Source of the DNA: Parelaphostrongylus tenuis
Lineage: Eukaryota; Nematoda; Chromadorea; Rhabditida; Metastrongylidae
Reading direction: 5' to 3'
NCBI GenBank assembly: GCA_019055375.1
Contig: JAHQIW010002262.1
Coordinates: 1 to 64,000, forward strand
DNA length: 64,000 nt
Shown: positions 37,035 to 48,436 of the stretch, piece after piece
Numbering within the stretch: the first letter of the stretch is position 1
Layout of the letters: each line of letters begins with the position of its first letter
Notes under the pieces: generated by a model
Databases searched by the model: none
The model's input: only the letters and a program-made list of their open reading frames with translations
What the model was told of the DNA's origin: nothing
Position numbers and translations under genes: made by a program

Positions 37035-37743
37035 GTATTCTTGATTTTAACACACATATATACGTCCATATAATAGAGCGTATAATACGTGGCATCTTCA
37101 ACTGTATACAATCATTGAATAGGTTGGTTTTTTTTTCTTGCTATGCGTTGGCGTCCATTCATATGAGAAGTATGGATCATTAAGATTTCCTGATAATAAA
37201 CAGGTTTCAAACATACACACAGAATTATTATGGTGCTCGTATTTCGTTGTTCATTAACGAATTTTCAAACAACGATTAAACATGTCATACGCACACAACA
37301 CATAAATAACCATGTGTATTTCATATAATCACCAACATCGCATAGCATCGACTAACACGCGATCGATATTGGACCGTGTAATCAATAATCAGGTCGTTCA
37401 AGGTGGCATTCTAGCAATGCTCATTAAGTCTTCATACAAACACAACACACAGAAAGAAATGTGAAAATACCACCACATTTATTCACATTCTTAATGTGAC
37501 ATTTGTGCGTACGCCTTCGCTCGTATAAGCAATCATAATCGTCACTCTAGAACGATTCATACTTATACATATAGACACCTTGTATGTTGAGCTTTAATGG
37601 GTGATGATACGATACTACCAACTATTTGACGACATAGTCGTCAACATATGTATATTCATGCATGTTGGTTTCTCGTTGATCAAAGCCGTCCATCCACAAA
37701 TCAAAAACTGTAGTTTTCGTTTTTTGTGGTGATAAATTCAGCG
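37035..37743 (-). other. ITS1 spacer
   Basis: Spacer of about 709 nt between 18S and 5.8S, AT-rich, with no open frame or recognised repeat. It is longer than typical hookworm ITS1. Confidence 0.85.
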
Positions 37744-39140
37744 ATGATCCATCTGCAGGTTCACCTACAGATACCTTGTTACGACTTTTACCCGGTTCAA
37801 GCCATTGCGATTGAACTGTTTCCCGCCATATCGCGACCCGAAGGCCTCAATACAGTAGTCCGCAGTCCTCTCGAGACAGCTCAGTCCCGGACAGCGACGG
37901 GCGGTGTGTACAAATGGCAGGGACGTAATCAGCGTGAGCTGATGACTCACACTTACTAGGAATTCCTCGTTCAAGGGAAATAATTACAATTCCCTATCCC
38001 GGTCACGGAAGAGTTTCAACGGTTTACCAATACCTTTCGGTAATGGATAGGCCAGCTGATTCTTCCATTGTAGCGCGCGTGCAGCCCCGAACATCTAAGG
38101 GCATCACAGACCTGTTATCGCTCAATCTCGTGCGGCTAAACACCGCTTATCCCTCTAAGAAGTAGACTAGACATATGTATCTAGTCACTATTTAGCAGGC
38201 TAGAGTCTCGCTCGTTATCGGAATAAACCAGACAAATCGCTCCACCAACTAAGAACGGCCATGCACCACCAACCACCAAATCGAGAAAGAGCTTTCAATC
38301 TGTCAATCCTTACGGTGTCCGGGCCGGGTGAGTTTTCCCGTGTTGAGTCAAATTAAGCCGCAGGCTCCACTCCTGGTGGTGCCATTCCGTCAATTTCTTT
38401 AAGTTTCAGCTTTGCAACCATACTACCCCAGGAACCGAAAGACTTTCGTTTCCGGGAAGCTCCTCGACAAGGCAACAATACCCCATCGGATCGCTAGATG
38501 GCATAGTTTACGGTCAGAACTAGGGCGGTATCTAATCGCCTTCGAACCTCTGACTTTCGTTCTTGATTAATGAAGACATTCTTGGCAAATGCTTTCGCTT
38601 TAGGGCGTCCCCCTGCGGTCCACGAATTTCACCTCTCGCGCAGGGATACGAATGCCCCCGAATTGTCCCTCTTAACCATTATTTCAGTTCCTGAACCAAT
38701 AAATAGAACCGAAGTCCTCTTTTATTATTCCATGATCGACCATTCAAGCAAACGCTTGTTCTGAGCACTTTAATTTATTCAAAGTAAACTCGCTAGCCAC
38801 TATAGAAATCGAAATTTCAATAGAAAACCAGCAAATAGTCACAACAATGATTAACGCCAAAGGCGAATCATTGCATGCGACTCAGATCCAACTACGAGCT
38901 TTTTAACCGCAGCAATGACGATTTACACTAGTGGAGCTGGAATTACCGCGGCTGCTGGCACCAGACTTGCCCTCCACTTGATACTCGAAAAAAGGTTTAT
39001 GATCAACTCATTGAAATGACCGTTCCATAGGAATGGTCTTTTTATTTTTAGTCACTATCTCATCTATTCAAGATTGGATAAGTTTCGCGCCTGCTGCCTT
39101 CCTTGGATGTGGTAGCCGTTTCTAAGGCTTCCTCTCCGGA
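37744..39140 (-). rRNA. 18S rRNA, 5'-truncated and degenerate
   Basis: The 3' end of 18S lies at about 37744 (GTAGGTGAACCTGCAGATGGATCAT on the minus strand). The gene continues through conserved blocks such as GCGGTAATTCCAGCTCC near 38940 and stops at about 39140 inside the CCGGAGAGG...CCTTAGAAACGGCTACC region. About 350-400 nt of the 5' end are missing. Normally invariant positions differ, for example plus-strand ACCTACAGATACC near the 3' end and GGTGCCATTCCGTCAA near 38382. The missing 5' end and core substitutions indicate a relic copy. The open frames seen here are meaningless. Confidence 0.93.
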
Positions 39141-39880
39141 CAAATAATGACAAAAAATCATAGTCAGAATTATGATCTGAATAGGCTTGTCTCGAATTTT
39201 CACAGCTTCAAAGTGAATGGTCACAAGGTTTTTCAAAGAACGTTGAACGAAAATGGATCTGAGATGGTTCCATCCTCCAGTCCAGATGCGCGTGAATTGG
39301 TCCTTCAATTTTAGAGAGATGGTAAAATGGTAACGGACTTGCGCAGTTCTATGCGGTCCATCAGTTTGATGAAACGCCGGGTTTTGTAGTTTATTAAACG
39401 TTCCAGCATGGTCAAAACAGAGCCTCAATGAAAATCTGCTTAATGAGCACGGTATTCGTAATAAAGATTGCTACTCTCTGTTGGCATACGATCTCAAGCA
39501 CATTTCCGTGGACATAAATCGATAGAAGGAGTCGTCTATTGTAAGGAAGCTCGAAATACTTGCAGCTTTGATGACGAGTCATTGTGATAACTAAACCGCA
39601 ATTCTCAAATGGAAACCGGCTTGTTGTATAACGTCGAAACAAATTTCGAAAAAAGAAGAGACTGATGTTAATTGTTGAAGCTCTTAGCATCGAAATAGTA
39701 TCTGCAACCTTTCCAAATGCGCTGTGGAGAGCGTTTGTTGCTGTTAGAGTCAAATTTTTTCCTGCTTTAAAGTACATTACTACTGATAGGTCATTACTAA
39801 GTCATGCCTCTGCCCAATTTTTTTAGTTCGTTTCAGATTGAGTGACGATTTGTTCCGAAAAAAATTCAACGGCTTAGCTT
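39141..39880. other. Unassigned flank of the rDNA fragment
   Basis: Begins abruptly where 18S ends. It holds a 121-codon minus-strand frame (39412-39777) and a frame reaching into 18S (39060-39428), neither of a known family. No terminal repeat or target duplication explains the junction. Confidence 0.45.
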
Positions 39881-40193
39881 TTTTATCACAGAGCTTTCAC
39901 CTAATTAGCTTTCCTTAATAAGTTGCTCATTCAGGTTTTCTTGTCATGCTACGGGTTCTCACAGATCCCTCCGCTACCGTAATTTCTGAGAACTTTTATT
40001 GAGCTTGAATGCCATTGTATTAAGAGATTCAGTGTTTTTATCACAGAGCTTTTACCTAATTAGTTTTCCTTAATAAGTTGCTCATTTAGGTTTTCTTGTC
40101 ATGCTACTGGTTCTCACAGTTCCTTCCGCTACCGTTATTTCTGCGAAATTTTATTTGAGCTTGAATGCCATTGTATTAACAGATTCACTGTTT
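39881..40193 (+). repeat. Tandem duplication, two ~155-bp units
   Basis: Unit 1 is 39881-40035 and unit 2 is 40036-40193. Each begins TTTTATCACAGAGCTTT and contains GCTTGAATGCCATTGTATTAA near its end. They differ by about ten substitutions and a small indel. No coding sense. A local segmental duplication. Confidence 0.88.
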
Positions 40194-40337
40194 TGGTGCA
40201 CCGTAGGACCTAGTTAATATTTTCATTGCGCACGTCTTTGAACTTTGTTGTCCCATGTGAGCAATGAGCTGGTTCTTGATTACAATTTTTGCCCTTTTCT
40301 CAAAACATAGGATATATATACATACATATGATGTGAT

Positions 40338-40647
40338 GTATGAGCGCATGTGGCGCAGTGGTTAGAGGTGCCCTGCATCGCACACGAGGTCACTGGTTCG
40401 ATCTCACGCTCATGGCTCACCAAGCGATCCATCCTTCCGAGATCGGTAAATTGGTACAAGGCAGGTCTCAAACTTGTCTGGGAGGGTAAGCAGCACTGAC
40501 TTGGATCAGCGAGAGGCCACCGCGAGTCATTGTGAAGGCCAGATGTGCATTCAATTACCTCAAACGAGGTTGCAAATTGAAGTCGAATGCATGGCGCATT
40601 CCTCAGGGATTGATCAACGCCGAGAGCTTTATCCTTTTTATCCTTTT
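40338..40647 (+). mobile_element. tRNA-derived SINE (family S1), full copy with TSD
   Basis: The head carries an A-box (TGGCGCAGTGG) and a B-box (GGTTCGATCTC) at tRNA-like spacing, then a body of about 200 bases ending in TTTATCC repeats. The 12-bp direct repeat ATATGATGTGAT flanks it (40326-40337 and 40648-40659), which shows target-primed insertion. Non-coding. It would be transcribed by RNA polymerase III and mobilised by a LINE partner. The TTTATCC tail is not the 3' end of the RTE family in this window, so the partner is unidentified. Confidence 0.92.
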
Positions 40648-40674
40648 ATATGATGTGATATAAGTCATCTCATA

Positions 40675-41407
40675 TGTTCCAGCACTATTGGAAATAACAC
40701 CAAATTTATTAACCAGAAGTAATTAAAATTGCTTGACAACACTATTCAAAGTATACGCCACCTGCGTGAACACATTTCTGCTATTTCACAGGCAATAAAT
40801 CAATGCCGCGCTCATGGAACACGTCATCCTGAATTCCAAGAAAGTTGCCAATCCTCAACTCAAGTTATTGATGTCTCGGAACTTCTTCTTGCTCAGGAAG
40901 TGCTCCAGCGAGCGGACGAGATGGCAGTCAAACGGCAACAAATCAACACTGTATTGAGGATTACCCAGCATCTCCCAGACCAGTTCGTTCAACTTTCCCT
41001 TTATCAGTTCGGCGACATGTGATCTTACGTTGTCTTTGAGCAGTGTGAGTTTGCGACGATGTCGTCGTAACAGATCTAAATTACATTGGTTTGGGTGGTC
41101 ACAATAACGCTTGATGCCGATCGTCTTTTCGGATAGCACCAAGCCCCGAAAGATGATCAACATAGCCCTTTTTTCAAATCGATTTGGACGTAGAGTTGGA
41201 GTTCCTCGTTGGAGTGGCGACAACATTAAATCGGACGACGTTGACTCTTGGAAAAAGAATCCACTTTCGTCGATGGTGTTGACCTTGGCCAGGAAATTAA
41301 TGCGGTATTTTGTTCAGATTGATGGCACATACTTTTAATAGTGTTGTTAAGCAATTTTAATTACTTCTGTTATCAAATTTGGTGTTTATTGCTTTAGTGA
41401 TAACACT
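40675..41407 (-). mobile_element. Mariner-type element, internally deleted
   Basis: 733 bases between TA dinucleotides (40673-40674 and 41408-41409), with inverted repeats of about 60 bases. Both ends share ACACCAAATTT and AGAAGTAATTAAAATTGCTT. It contains a minus-strand transposase remnant. A full mariner is about 1.3 kb, so the N-terminal half is missing. It lies 15 bases from the end of the SINE's target duplication. Confidence 0.85.
40855..41226 (-). pseudogene. Mariner transposase C-terminal remnant
   Basis: The 123-codon frame matches the second half of mariner transposase: LSPLQRGTPTLRPNRFEKRAM (compare the usual LSPGQ...P..K...KK.ML), then LLKDNVRSHVAELIKGKLNEL (usual LQHDNARPHV), and the region where PPYSPDLAPSDYH is normal reads NPQYSVDLLPFDCHL. 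It is followed by RSLEHFLSKKKF. Catalytic residues are partly altered and the N-terminal DNA-binding half is absent. Inactive. It could still be recognised in trans through its terminal repeats. Confidence 0.83.
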
Positions 41408-41678
41408 TATGAGAAGCCCTAAGAATAGTACTTTGATAAACTACCGATGTCCTTATGCAGTCATGCTTATGATTATTTGTCGCCATGGAAGTTTTGCCCA
41501 AAAGTGGATCGAGAGCAGCGTCACGTGACCGCTATATCGATACCCACGAATTATCGAAGCAAAGAAAAGTATGTCCGATTTAGCATGACGGCCAACGCTA
41601 TTCGCACTAACCTACAATTTGACGGACCCCGTTCTTAGCGGTAGACGTGTGGGTATCCCAATGGATATTACCGCAACA

Positions 41679-42240
41679 AATTAGATCACATTCCAATAAT
41701 TCGGAAATCTGGCCTAACCAATGTTGCTGTTGTCTCAAACTTCTACAAGAGACAGATTTCGACTCCATTCGCGTAATATTTTATTTTGAGGGAAGGAGGA
41801 AAACCGAATAAGTTAATGCAACGAAGTACTCCAAAGAACACAGACGAAATTCGCTCAAATTCTCAGAGACTCCTTGGTGGCTTTATTAATGAAGGCATCA
41901 ACGGATTTTGCAATCGGTTTAAATCATATTCCATTAGCGTTTTGCAAGACGAGAGTGTGTAAGCCACTTTGGAAACAACTGTTTGTAGAAACATCAGAGC
42001 TGACATGCCCATGAGATCGTACGAGCTATTGACAACCGCCAATCAACGTCCGAATTACCAAAACGCTTCGAAGAAGCTACAAAAAGAATTCTCGGAAAAA
42101 AGAGCAGCACTTATGACCGAATCTTTAGAAGTTCTGTTGAAAGACAAAAAATGAAAAATCATGTGCACATAAACAACAAAGTCGTGGCAGTGAAAATCAT
42201 TCTTCTCGGTCATTTAAGCTAGAAGAACCTATACAAAGCG
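41679..42240 (+). pseudogene. Second, older RTE-like LINE relic
   Basis: The plus-strand frames LDHIPIIRKSGLTNVAVVSNFY (41679 on) and RSYELLTTANQRPNYQ...KKLQKEFSEKRAALMTES (42010-42130) correspond to the end of the endonuclease (DHI..NR..LTDVAVV..F) and the linker before RT in RTE elements. They differ from the abundant copies far more than those differ from each other. Stops and frameshifts are frequent. Both ends are undefined. Confidence 0.6.
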
Positions 42241-42244
42241 ACTT

Positions 42245-43955
42245 TAGCGGCTATGGAATCTATGCAACTGGAAGAATATTCATATTCGCTTACTGTTATA
42301 ACGTGCAGAAAATGTCGAAATCATCGGTCGCTTGATGTTCGGCAACTTTAGCCGACGAAATTAGGTTCGTCATATTTCGGTTTCTCAAAAATTGATTTAC
42401 AAACCTAGTTAGCTTATTGCGGTCGGTCAATGTTTGAGACCGATGTATTAAGTGAAGATGAAGTAGGAGCTTCTGTCTAACAAAGCTTGTCAAGAAGTAG
42501 CTTTCCCGGTTTAGCACAGTCTCCTCCGCACCTAATTTTGTGCGGCAATTGCTCTACTGTGATCTTTATATTTTTGCACGCGCAGTACAGTTCCTAGACC
42601 ACGTGGAGCATGTGCCGTGCTTACTTTACTACAAAGTCTTCAAATATTTACCTTATTACCAATAGTCCATCCAATACTCTCCCTGTACAAGAGAGGTAAG
42701 AGAAGACGATAATCATGTGCTGATTTTAAACAACAATCTACGTCTCAACACGCTTGCACGCTTGCACCTGTAGTATTTTTTCCAACCAGAATAACTTTGC
42801 ATTATTTTCAACAAAACCTGCGGCAAGCGACTTTTAAGGTGAGAAAGCTAATAAATGATATCAAAGAATCGGGCTATCAACTATATTCCAGTAAATCAGG
42901 AGCGAAATTGAGTCAATTTATAGTATAACACGTGTCTTAGCGAACGTTTTGGGTGTAATCATTTTATCGTGCACTTTCATTAGTGTCTTGATGTCAAATC
43001 TCTTTATCGCTGGAACACTGAATTTTCTGTTAACTTTTCTTCGGAGGTAACCAAAGGAAACTCAATAGACCCAAGGTCGTTCGCGACACAACAAGCAGTT
43101 GATAGTGAGTCATTTCGGCTCGGCAATTGCTAGTCGGAACTTTATTGTCCGAGCGTAAATTTGTAACCTCAGAGAGTTGCTTAACACAGCTCCTTATAGG
43201 TGCTTATTGTCAGCAAACGACGTCTGCAATAATTTCTTTTCTCAGCCATGCTTGACGGCAAGTTTTTTCTTAGTATCAAGACTTTCTGCCGTTGATATAT
43301 TATCGTACACGGAAATTAATTGGTAAAGATTTGTGAAGCCATCTGTCCGAATTAATGTAAACTTGGCAGCTCATTGAGGTAATTATTATTATGAAAGGTC
43401 GCTCTTCATTCGTGCTATATAGTTGGTATGAAGGAAATGAGGTGAATTCAGTCCGGTAAGGACGGTAGTTAACCAATCGCGCAAGGCGAGTCACGAATGA
43501 CGCGTGATTTTCATTATTCAGTTAGAGTTTTCTCTCCATTATAGATAAATAACTCTAAACTTCCAATATAATTCTGATACCATCTTTATAGTTTTTCTAC
43601 ACGCTCAATGCTTTAATTCGTAAAATGCTCTCTTCAAGTTTTCAATTGCTACTCTGACTTCAGAGGCCATTATGACAGGCGGTTTCTTGGCAGTGGGGAC
43701 CTTGGAGTGCGAGAGGGGTAGTGGGACGGATCAGTCTGCTTTAGAGCCTTTCTGTATCAATTCCATATCAAGTGGAATGTAATAATGACTTGATCATCAT
43801 TAGTCAACGCGGATATCGGAACATGATAGTCGTTTTTCCACGGCATCTCTTTAGACTAGGTCGTTTATAGAAAGTTTATCGAAAGATGTTCGCTTGCTAC
43901 TAAATTTTTTTTCTTATGAGTGCAGATTAATTCACAAATTAGGTTAGATCTTCTG
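42245..43955. other. Unassigned sequence
   Basis: No open frame over 73 codons, no shared repeat, no tRNA-like segment recognised. Confidence 0.5.
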
Positions 43956-44096
43956 AGTCCATTAGTGAGATACCTGTGTCAAACAAAGAAATTTTTTACG
44001 TCAATTCCGAGAGAGGAAGCATGTTCTAAGTGGAGACCATTTACTACAAATTTGAATAAGTAACTCCATTACCCTCTTTCATAGGACGATGAAATA

Positions 44097-44680
44097 TTAG
44101 GTTGGAAAGAAAATTTTCATCGTTTGGATGGGAATGTCGTTTTTTCGCATGAATCTGTGTGTGGCTTTCATATCGTTTTAAAGGTCCACTTCTTGCGCAT
44201 CTATTGATATACAGCTTGTCTATATCTGCTGCATAATGGAATTGTCTATGGAACAAAAACGTTTGTTGATGCTTTGTTCGTGGAAAGCACGCTTTGTTTC
44301 AGCAAGACAACGCAAAACCACACGCAGCCAAAAAGATCATGGCAAAGTTTGAGGAATTGAGCGGAGTTGAAATTCTAGCGAATCCACTTTGTAGCCCGGA
44401 CGTTGCTCTATCTGATTACGACTTTTTCCTATCAATGCAACACTTTTTGGAAGGTCGCCAATTTGATTTTTCGATGAAGTTGAAAAAGCGTGTTAAGAGT
44501 TCCTTGAATCAAAGCCGAAAGAGTGGTACTTCGATCATATCCGAAACCTGGAGGACCGATGGCAAAATGTGGTGGATAATAATGGTCTGCATTCTGAAGA
44601 ATAGTTGCTATTGCTTGTTGTTGAATATATGCATAAATTTTGATGTTTTGTCAAACGATGGAAACTTCTTGCCAACCTAG
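44097..44680 (+). mobile_element. Mariner element (TTAGGTTGG terminal repeats), internally deleted
   Basis: The terminal inverted repeats start TTAGGTTGGAAAGAAAATTT (left) and, reverse-complemented, CTAGGTTGGCAAGAAGTTTC (right), both continuing into CATCGTTTG. TA target duplications lie at 44095-44096 and 44681-44682. The TTAGGTTGG start is shared with Hsmar1-like mariners. At 584 bases it lacks most of the transposase gene. It sits inside repeat R2, giving a clear nested insertion. Confidence 0.92.
44294..44680 (+). pseudogene. Mariner transposase C-terminal fragment
   Basis: The 128-codon frame begins MFQQDNAKPHAAKKIMAKFE, the box holding the second catalytic Asp, and continues LANPLCSPDVALSDYDFF, the equivalent of the usual SPDLAPSDYH box with the third catalytic residue. 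Then come MQHFLEGRQFD and a Trp-rich C-terminus. The first catalytic region and the helix-turn-helix are deleted. After about codon 85 the frame drifts from the usual RW..VI...G sequence, which reappears in another frame. Inactive. Confidence 0.9.
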
Positions 44681-45200
44681 TATTATAGCACAGAGAACTA
44701 TAGATGGAAAAAGCTGTTTTGATATTGGGGCCATATCGTGTTCGCTGTAGGATATACGGTTTAGCTACGACGCTAGTTGACTCGTCGCTGATCAACAAAT
44801 CCGATTTAACACATTCGTGACATAAGACTTCTATAGATGTGACACTGTGGTTCCAGCAGTTAACGGTATTACATCCATAGATGCTATTTCTTCTCTGGGG
44901 TTTATTTTAGTCCAGAAAAGTTTATTCCAGATTGTTTGCAGTTGTTGTGACCAATCGGTTGATAAAAACGCTGTTAACGACGAGGGGAGGAAGTGGCTAT
45001 CTAAACGAACTGGCATCGCATGCTGTGTGTAGCATCATTTGTGGCAAGCAATTCGTTGTTCTCTGATTATGCGTTACTATGATGACCTTTGATTATCAAA
45101 TGGAATGAGACAAAATCAAAAGCAATAGGTAAACATTAATATATTCCTTATATAACTTATTGATCTCCAATAACTGCTAACAACTCCATAAATCCAATGT

Positions 45201-46425
45201 GGACGGCTGGATAAATGCCGAAAACTCCAAAAATAACTACAAATGTGAATTGTATACGACGCGGTTGATATTGCACCAGTATCTCAGGATAGCCTTTTTA
45301 TCTGAACCAAAACCAATAATAATTCGCAAACCGTGAAACAGCGAAACGGAAAGTATTCAGAAAAAACTGTTTAGTATGCTATTGAATATGTACTAGGTTT
45401 TCTTTACTTCGGTCATGAATGTGCCTAAATGAGAAGATTGGCGTGTCAATTTGACTACTTAAGGCTCTGAAAAAGGCGATATTGCCCAAGCATTAGCTAT
45501 GATGATTGAGCTGTACAACGAGAAATTCGTAATTTCTTGGCCTTTGTAGACCTTATAATCTTCATTGTCTGTGGGACTTATTGAGACTCCGATTTCAATT
45601 TCATGCACGTATACGTCCGCACAGTCGGAATTTCGAACAATAAAATTGCATGGTGCTTTCTATTGCATCGTCTGATTGTTGTGGTCGCCACCGCTGTGCT
45701 AAAAGAAATTTCTGTAAAATCCCGACCATTTAAAGTATTTTTAAAAATATTTTGCCAACTTCAAATGTTAGCATAAAGAGATTGAAAACTAATACCAAGT
45801 GCTTTTGCTAGCAAAATACGCATCTAGAGGAAAGAAATTTAGAAAATACGTTTTACATGCTCTTGGAAATAAAATTTTCACATAGCTATAATAAAGAAAC
45901 TTTGTATTTCATCTGATGAGACCGATTCCAATAATCCTTAATTCAATTAACTAGCTCCACCCTTAACTAAAGCTGAAAGCGAATATTATTTTCTCATCAA
46001 AACATTTTACTCAACAATGTGGGCATAATATTATAAAATGTCTCATTACAAAACGAGGGAGGAAACAGATGCTGCTCAAATTCTCAAATTTATTAGTAGC
46101 TCCGGCAAAATTTCGCCATCTACATGACCAAGATGAAGACTCACAGCTGCTTTAGCGGCATATTATGTGCCTACATTAGTACATTTTAAAAATGTTTGTT
46201 CTTACAGGCATGTATTCTACTTTTTTCGGAAGTTATATGCATATGTAAGGTGAATGAATTAAGGCGAACTACACTAATGCATGCTCATGCACTGACTCTT
46301 TTCATGCGTTTCCAACTCAGAATTAACTTTCTCATCCCCAATATAAATGTGGCTGACCATATAACAGTTGCTTAACAGCTGATTTTAAGCTTATGTTCCA
46401 CTTTGCTTCTGCGAGTGCGTATTTG
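45201..46425. other. Unassigned AT-rich sequence
   Basis: No open frame of 60 codons or more and no recognisable repeat between R2 and the target duplication of the next RTE copy. Confidence 0.5.
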
Positions 46426-48352
46426 TGATGAACATCACCTGTCGCCCCGTTGATCGGCGAGTGACTCGAGCGGGTACCAGCAACTCTCCCATTTTCCCCT
46501 ATCGCGTGCAAGAGTAGCCCAGTGGGTCCTCCTCGCTCTAGGATTCGCTGAGCATCATATCTTTCTTCTATCGCTTTTGTGAAGAAATCGGACCAACGGG
46601 TCAGTGGTCTTCCTTTAGAGCGCTTGATGTCCCGAGGAATCCAGTCGGTAACGGCTCTCGTCCATCGGTTGTCGTTGAAGCGCATCAAGTGTCCGGCCCA
46701 CCTTTTTTCGATATCCTGGGGTGTAGAACGGCGTCTCTGATTTTCGATCGTTGACGTAGGTCGGAATCTCTTCTTTGCGAAATACGGAACTCTAGCATCG
46801 ACCTTCGACTGCGCGTTCGATAACGCCAAGTGATCTTTCATCCTGCTTACGTAGCGACCAGGTTTCTGCTGCATACGTTAGGGCAGGGATAATTGTCGAG
46901 TCTAAAAGGTGGGCACGGAGTCGGATGTTCTTTGTCATCTTCACCACATCTTCGATGCTCTTAAACGTTCCCCGAGCCGCTCGTTTCCTCCTGCTCAACT
47001 CTGGAGCTAGGTCGTTCATCATGTTGATTTCACGACCTAGATAGACGTAACTGGAGCATTCGGAGATTGTCGTTTCGTTGAGCGTGAATGGGGCATTCGA
47101 AACCATCCGTTCCTCATGAACATCGTCTTTCGTTAGATTTACTTGAAGACAATCTCTCCACAGGCGTTATCGCAATCGGTCAACATTCGTTCCGCTTGAC
47201 TGGTTTTTGGTGTTATGAGAACGATATCGTCAGCAAAGCGAAGATGATTTGATTGTCGACGGTCAATTTTCACTCCCATATCGTCCCATTCTAGTGTTCG
47301 CATGACGTTTTGTAGGGTGGCAGCGAATAGTTTTGGCGAGGTTGTCTCGCCTTGTCGAACCCCTCTTCTTACGTCAATCGCGATATTGTTGTAGAATGGA
47401 GATATTCTGGTGTGAAATTTTTATAAAGCTCACGAAGGATCATCATATACCGAGTAGAGACGCCCTAGTTATCAGAGCCTCTATAACCGCTTCGTTTCCA
47501 CTGAATCGAAGGCTTCCTTCAGATCGATGAAAGTGAGACAGAGCGGTTGTTTTACTCTCGTGAACCTTCAATGAGTCTTGTAATTGTGTGGATGGGGTCT
47601 ATGGTACTAAATCCTTTTCGAAACCATGCTTGTTCGCATGACTGTCCTTCGTCCTGTGTTCTGTCAATCCTGTTTAGGATGACTCGAGTAAAGAGTTCAT
47701 AGAAAACGGACAGTAAGCAGATTGGGCGATAATTGCCTATGTCATGAAGGTCTCCCTTTTTGAACAATAGTACGGTCTTGCTGGTTTTTCAATGAATATG
47801 GACCTTGCATTCTAACAGGTAGCGAGTGAAGGGCCGAGCCACGGTGTTGATGAGAGCTGGCGGCAGGTTCTTAAGTTATTCTGGTCTAATCCTGTCTGGG
47901 CCGGGTGTTGTTCTGTTCTTCACTGACGATATAGGATGTCGGATTTCGTAAGGGCGACCGGTGGAACGACATATTCGCCCTCTTTCATTTATATGACGGT
48001 AAGAAAACATGGCTAGCGAAGAGATCCGATAATATTGGTGGATGATTTTCTCCATAGCCCCTCTCGGAGCTGTAAGTGTCCTGTCGGGTTATCGGAGTGC
48101 AAACATCTTGGTCTTATAAATGGAGAAGCTTCGCTCGGCTTTGCGAATTCTCTTCCCATCTTCTACAGCCTCTGCCATAACTGCTGCTCTCCTCTCTTTG
48201 AGGTCTTCTTCTCTCGCTTCTCTGCAGCGTTTCGCATGTTCGGACGTAAGGTTTCGGTTTCCTGCAGCTCGTGAGATTTTACGTTGACGTATCGGCTGGA
48301 GTGTTTGCGGAGACAAGCTTCTCTTCGTGACCTTAGGACTGTCGGCTTTCAT
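46332..48352 (-). pseudogene. RTE linker and reverse transcriptase remnants in the 46.4-kb copy
   Basis: Frames in order: linker KADSPKVTKRSLSPQTL (48352 on), KGDLHDIGNYRPICLLSV (47767 on), the palm with FADDIVLI (about 47240, outside a long frame), TISECSSYVYLGREINMMND (about 47080), and the C-terminus DNRWTRAVTDWIPRD (about 46660). The last frame reads past the element into its flank. At least five frame changes separate the blocks. Confidence 0.85.
46426..46435. repeat. Target-site duplication, left copy (TGATGAACAT)
   Basis: Identical to 52323-52332 on the other side of the RTE copy. One further matching base (G at 46425 and 52322) is ambiguous with the element end. Confidence 0.85.
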
Positions 48353-48436
48353 AACGCTAATGTGAAGATATTCAACGACTTGATCGTATTCTTCGTCGAT
48401 GCTGTCGACAATGATATCTTCCGAAGAACCGACTAA

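Larger units (their letters stand above)
43956..45200 (+). repeat. Dispersed repeat R2, copy 1, split by a mariner
   Basis: 43956-44096 plus 44681-45200 matches 62815-63600. Anchors are TC.A.TCCGAGAGA.GAA (44005-44020), GGAGACCATTTAC, CATATCGT, and CTGGCATCGCATGCTG (45010-45025) followed by TAGCATCATTT. The second copy has no mariner at the corresponding place, so it is the empty-site version. An internal segment of about 90 bases is absent from this copy. Short minus-strand frames overlap but are not clearly conserved. Family unknown. Confidence 0.75.

Noticed and set aside
37726..38764. Open frames inside the 18S region
   Set aside because: The sequence is rRNA. The frames are accidental.
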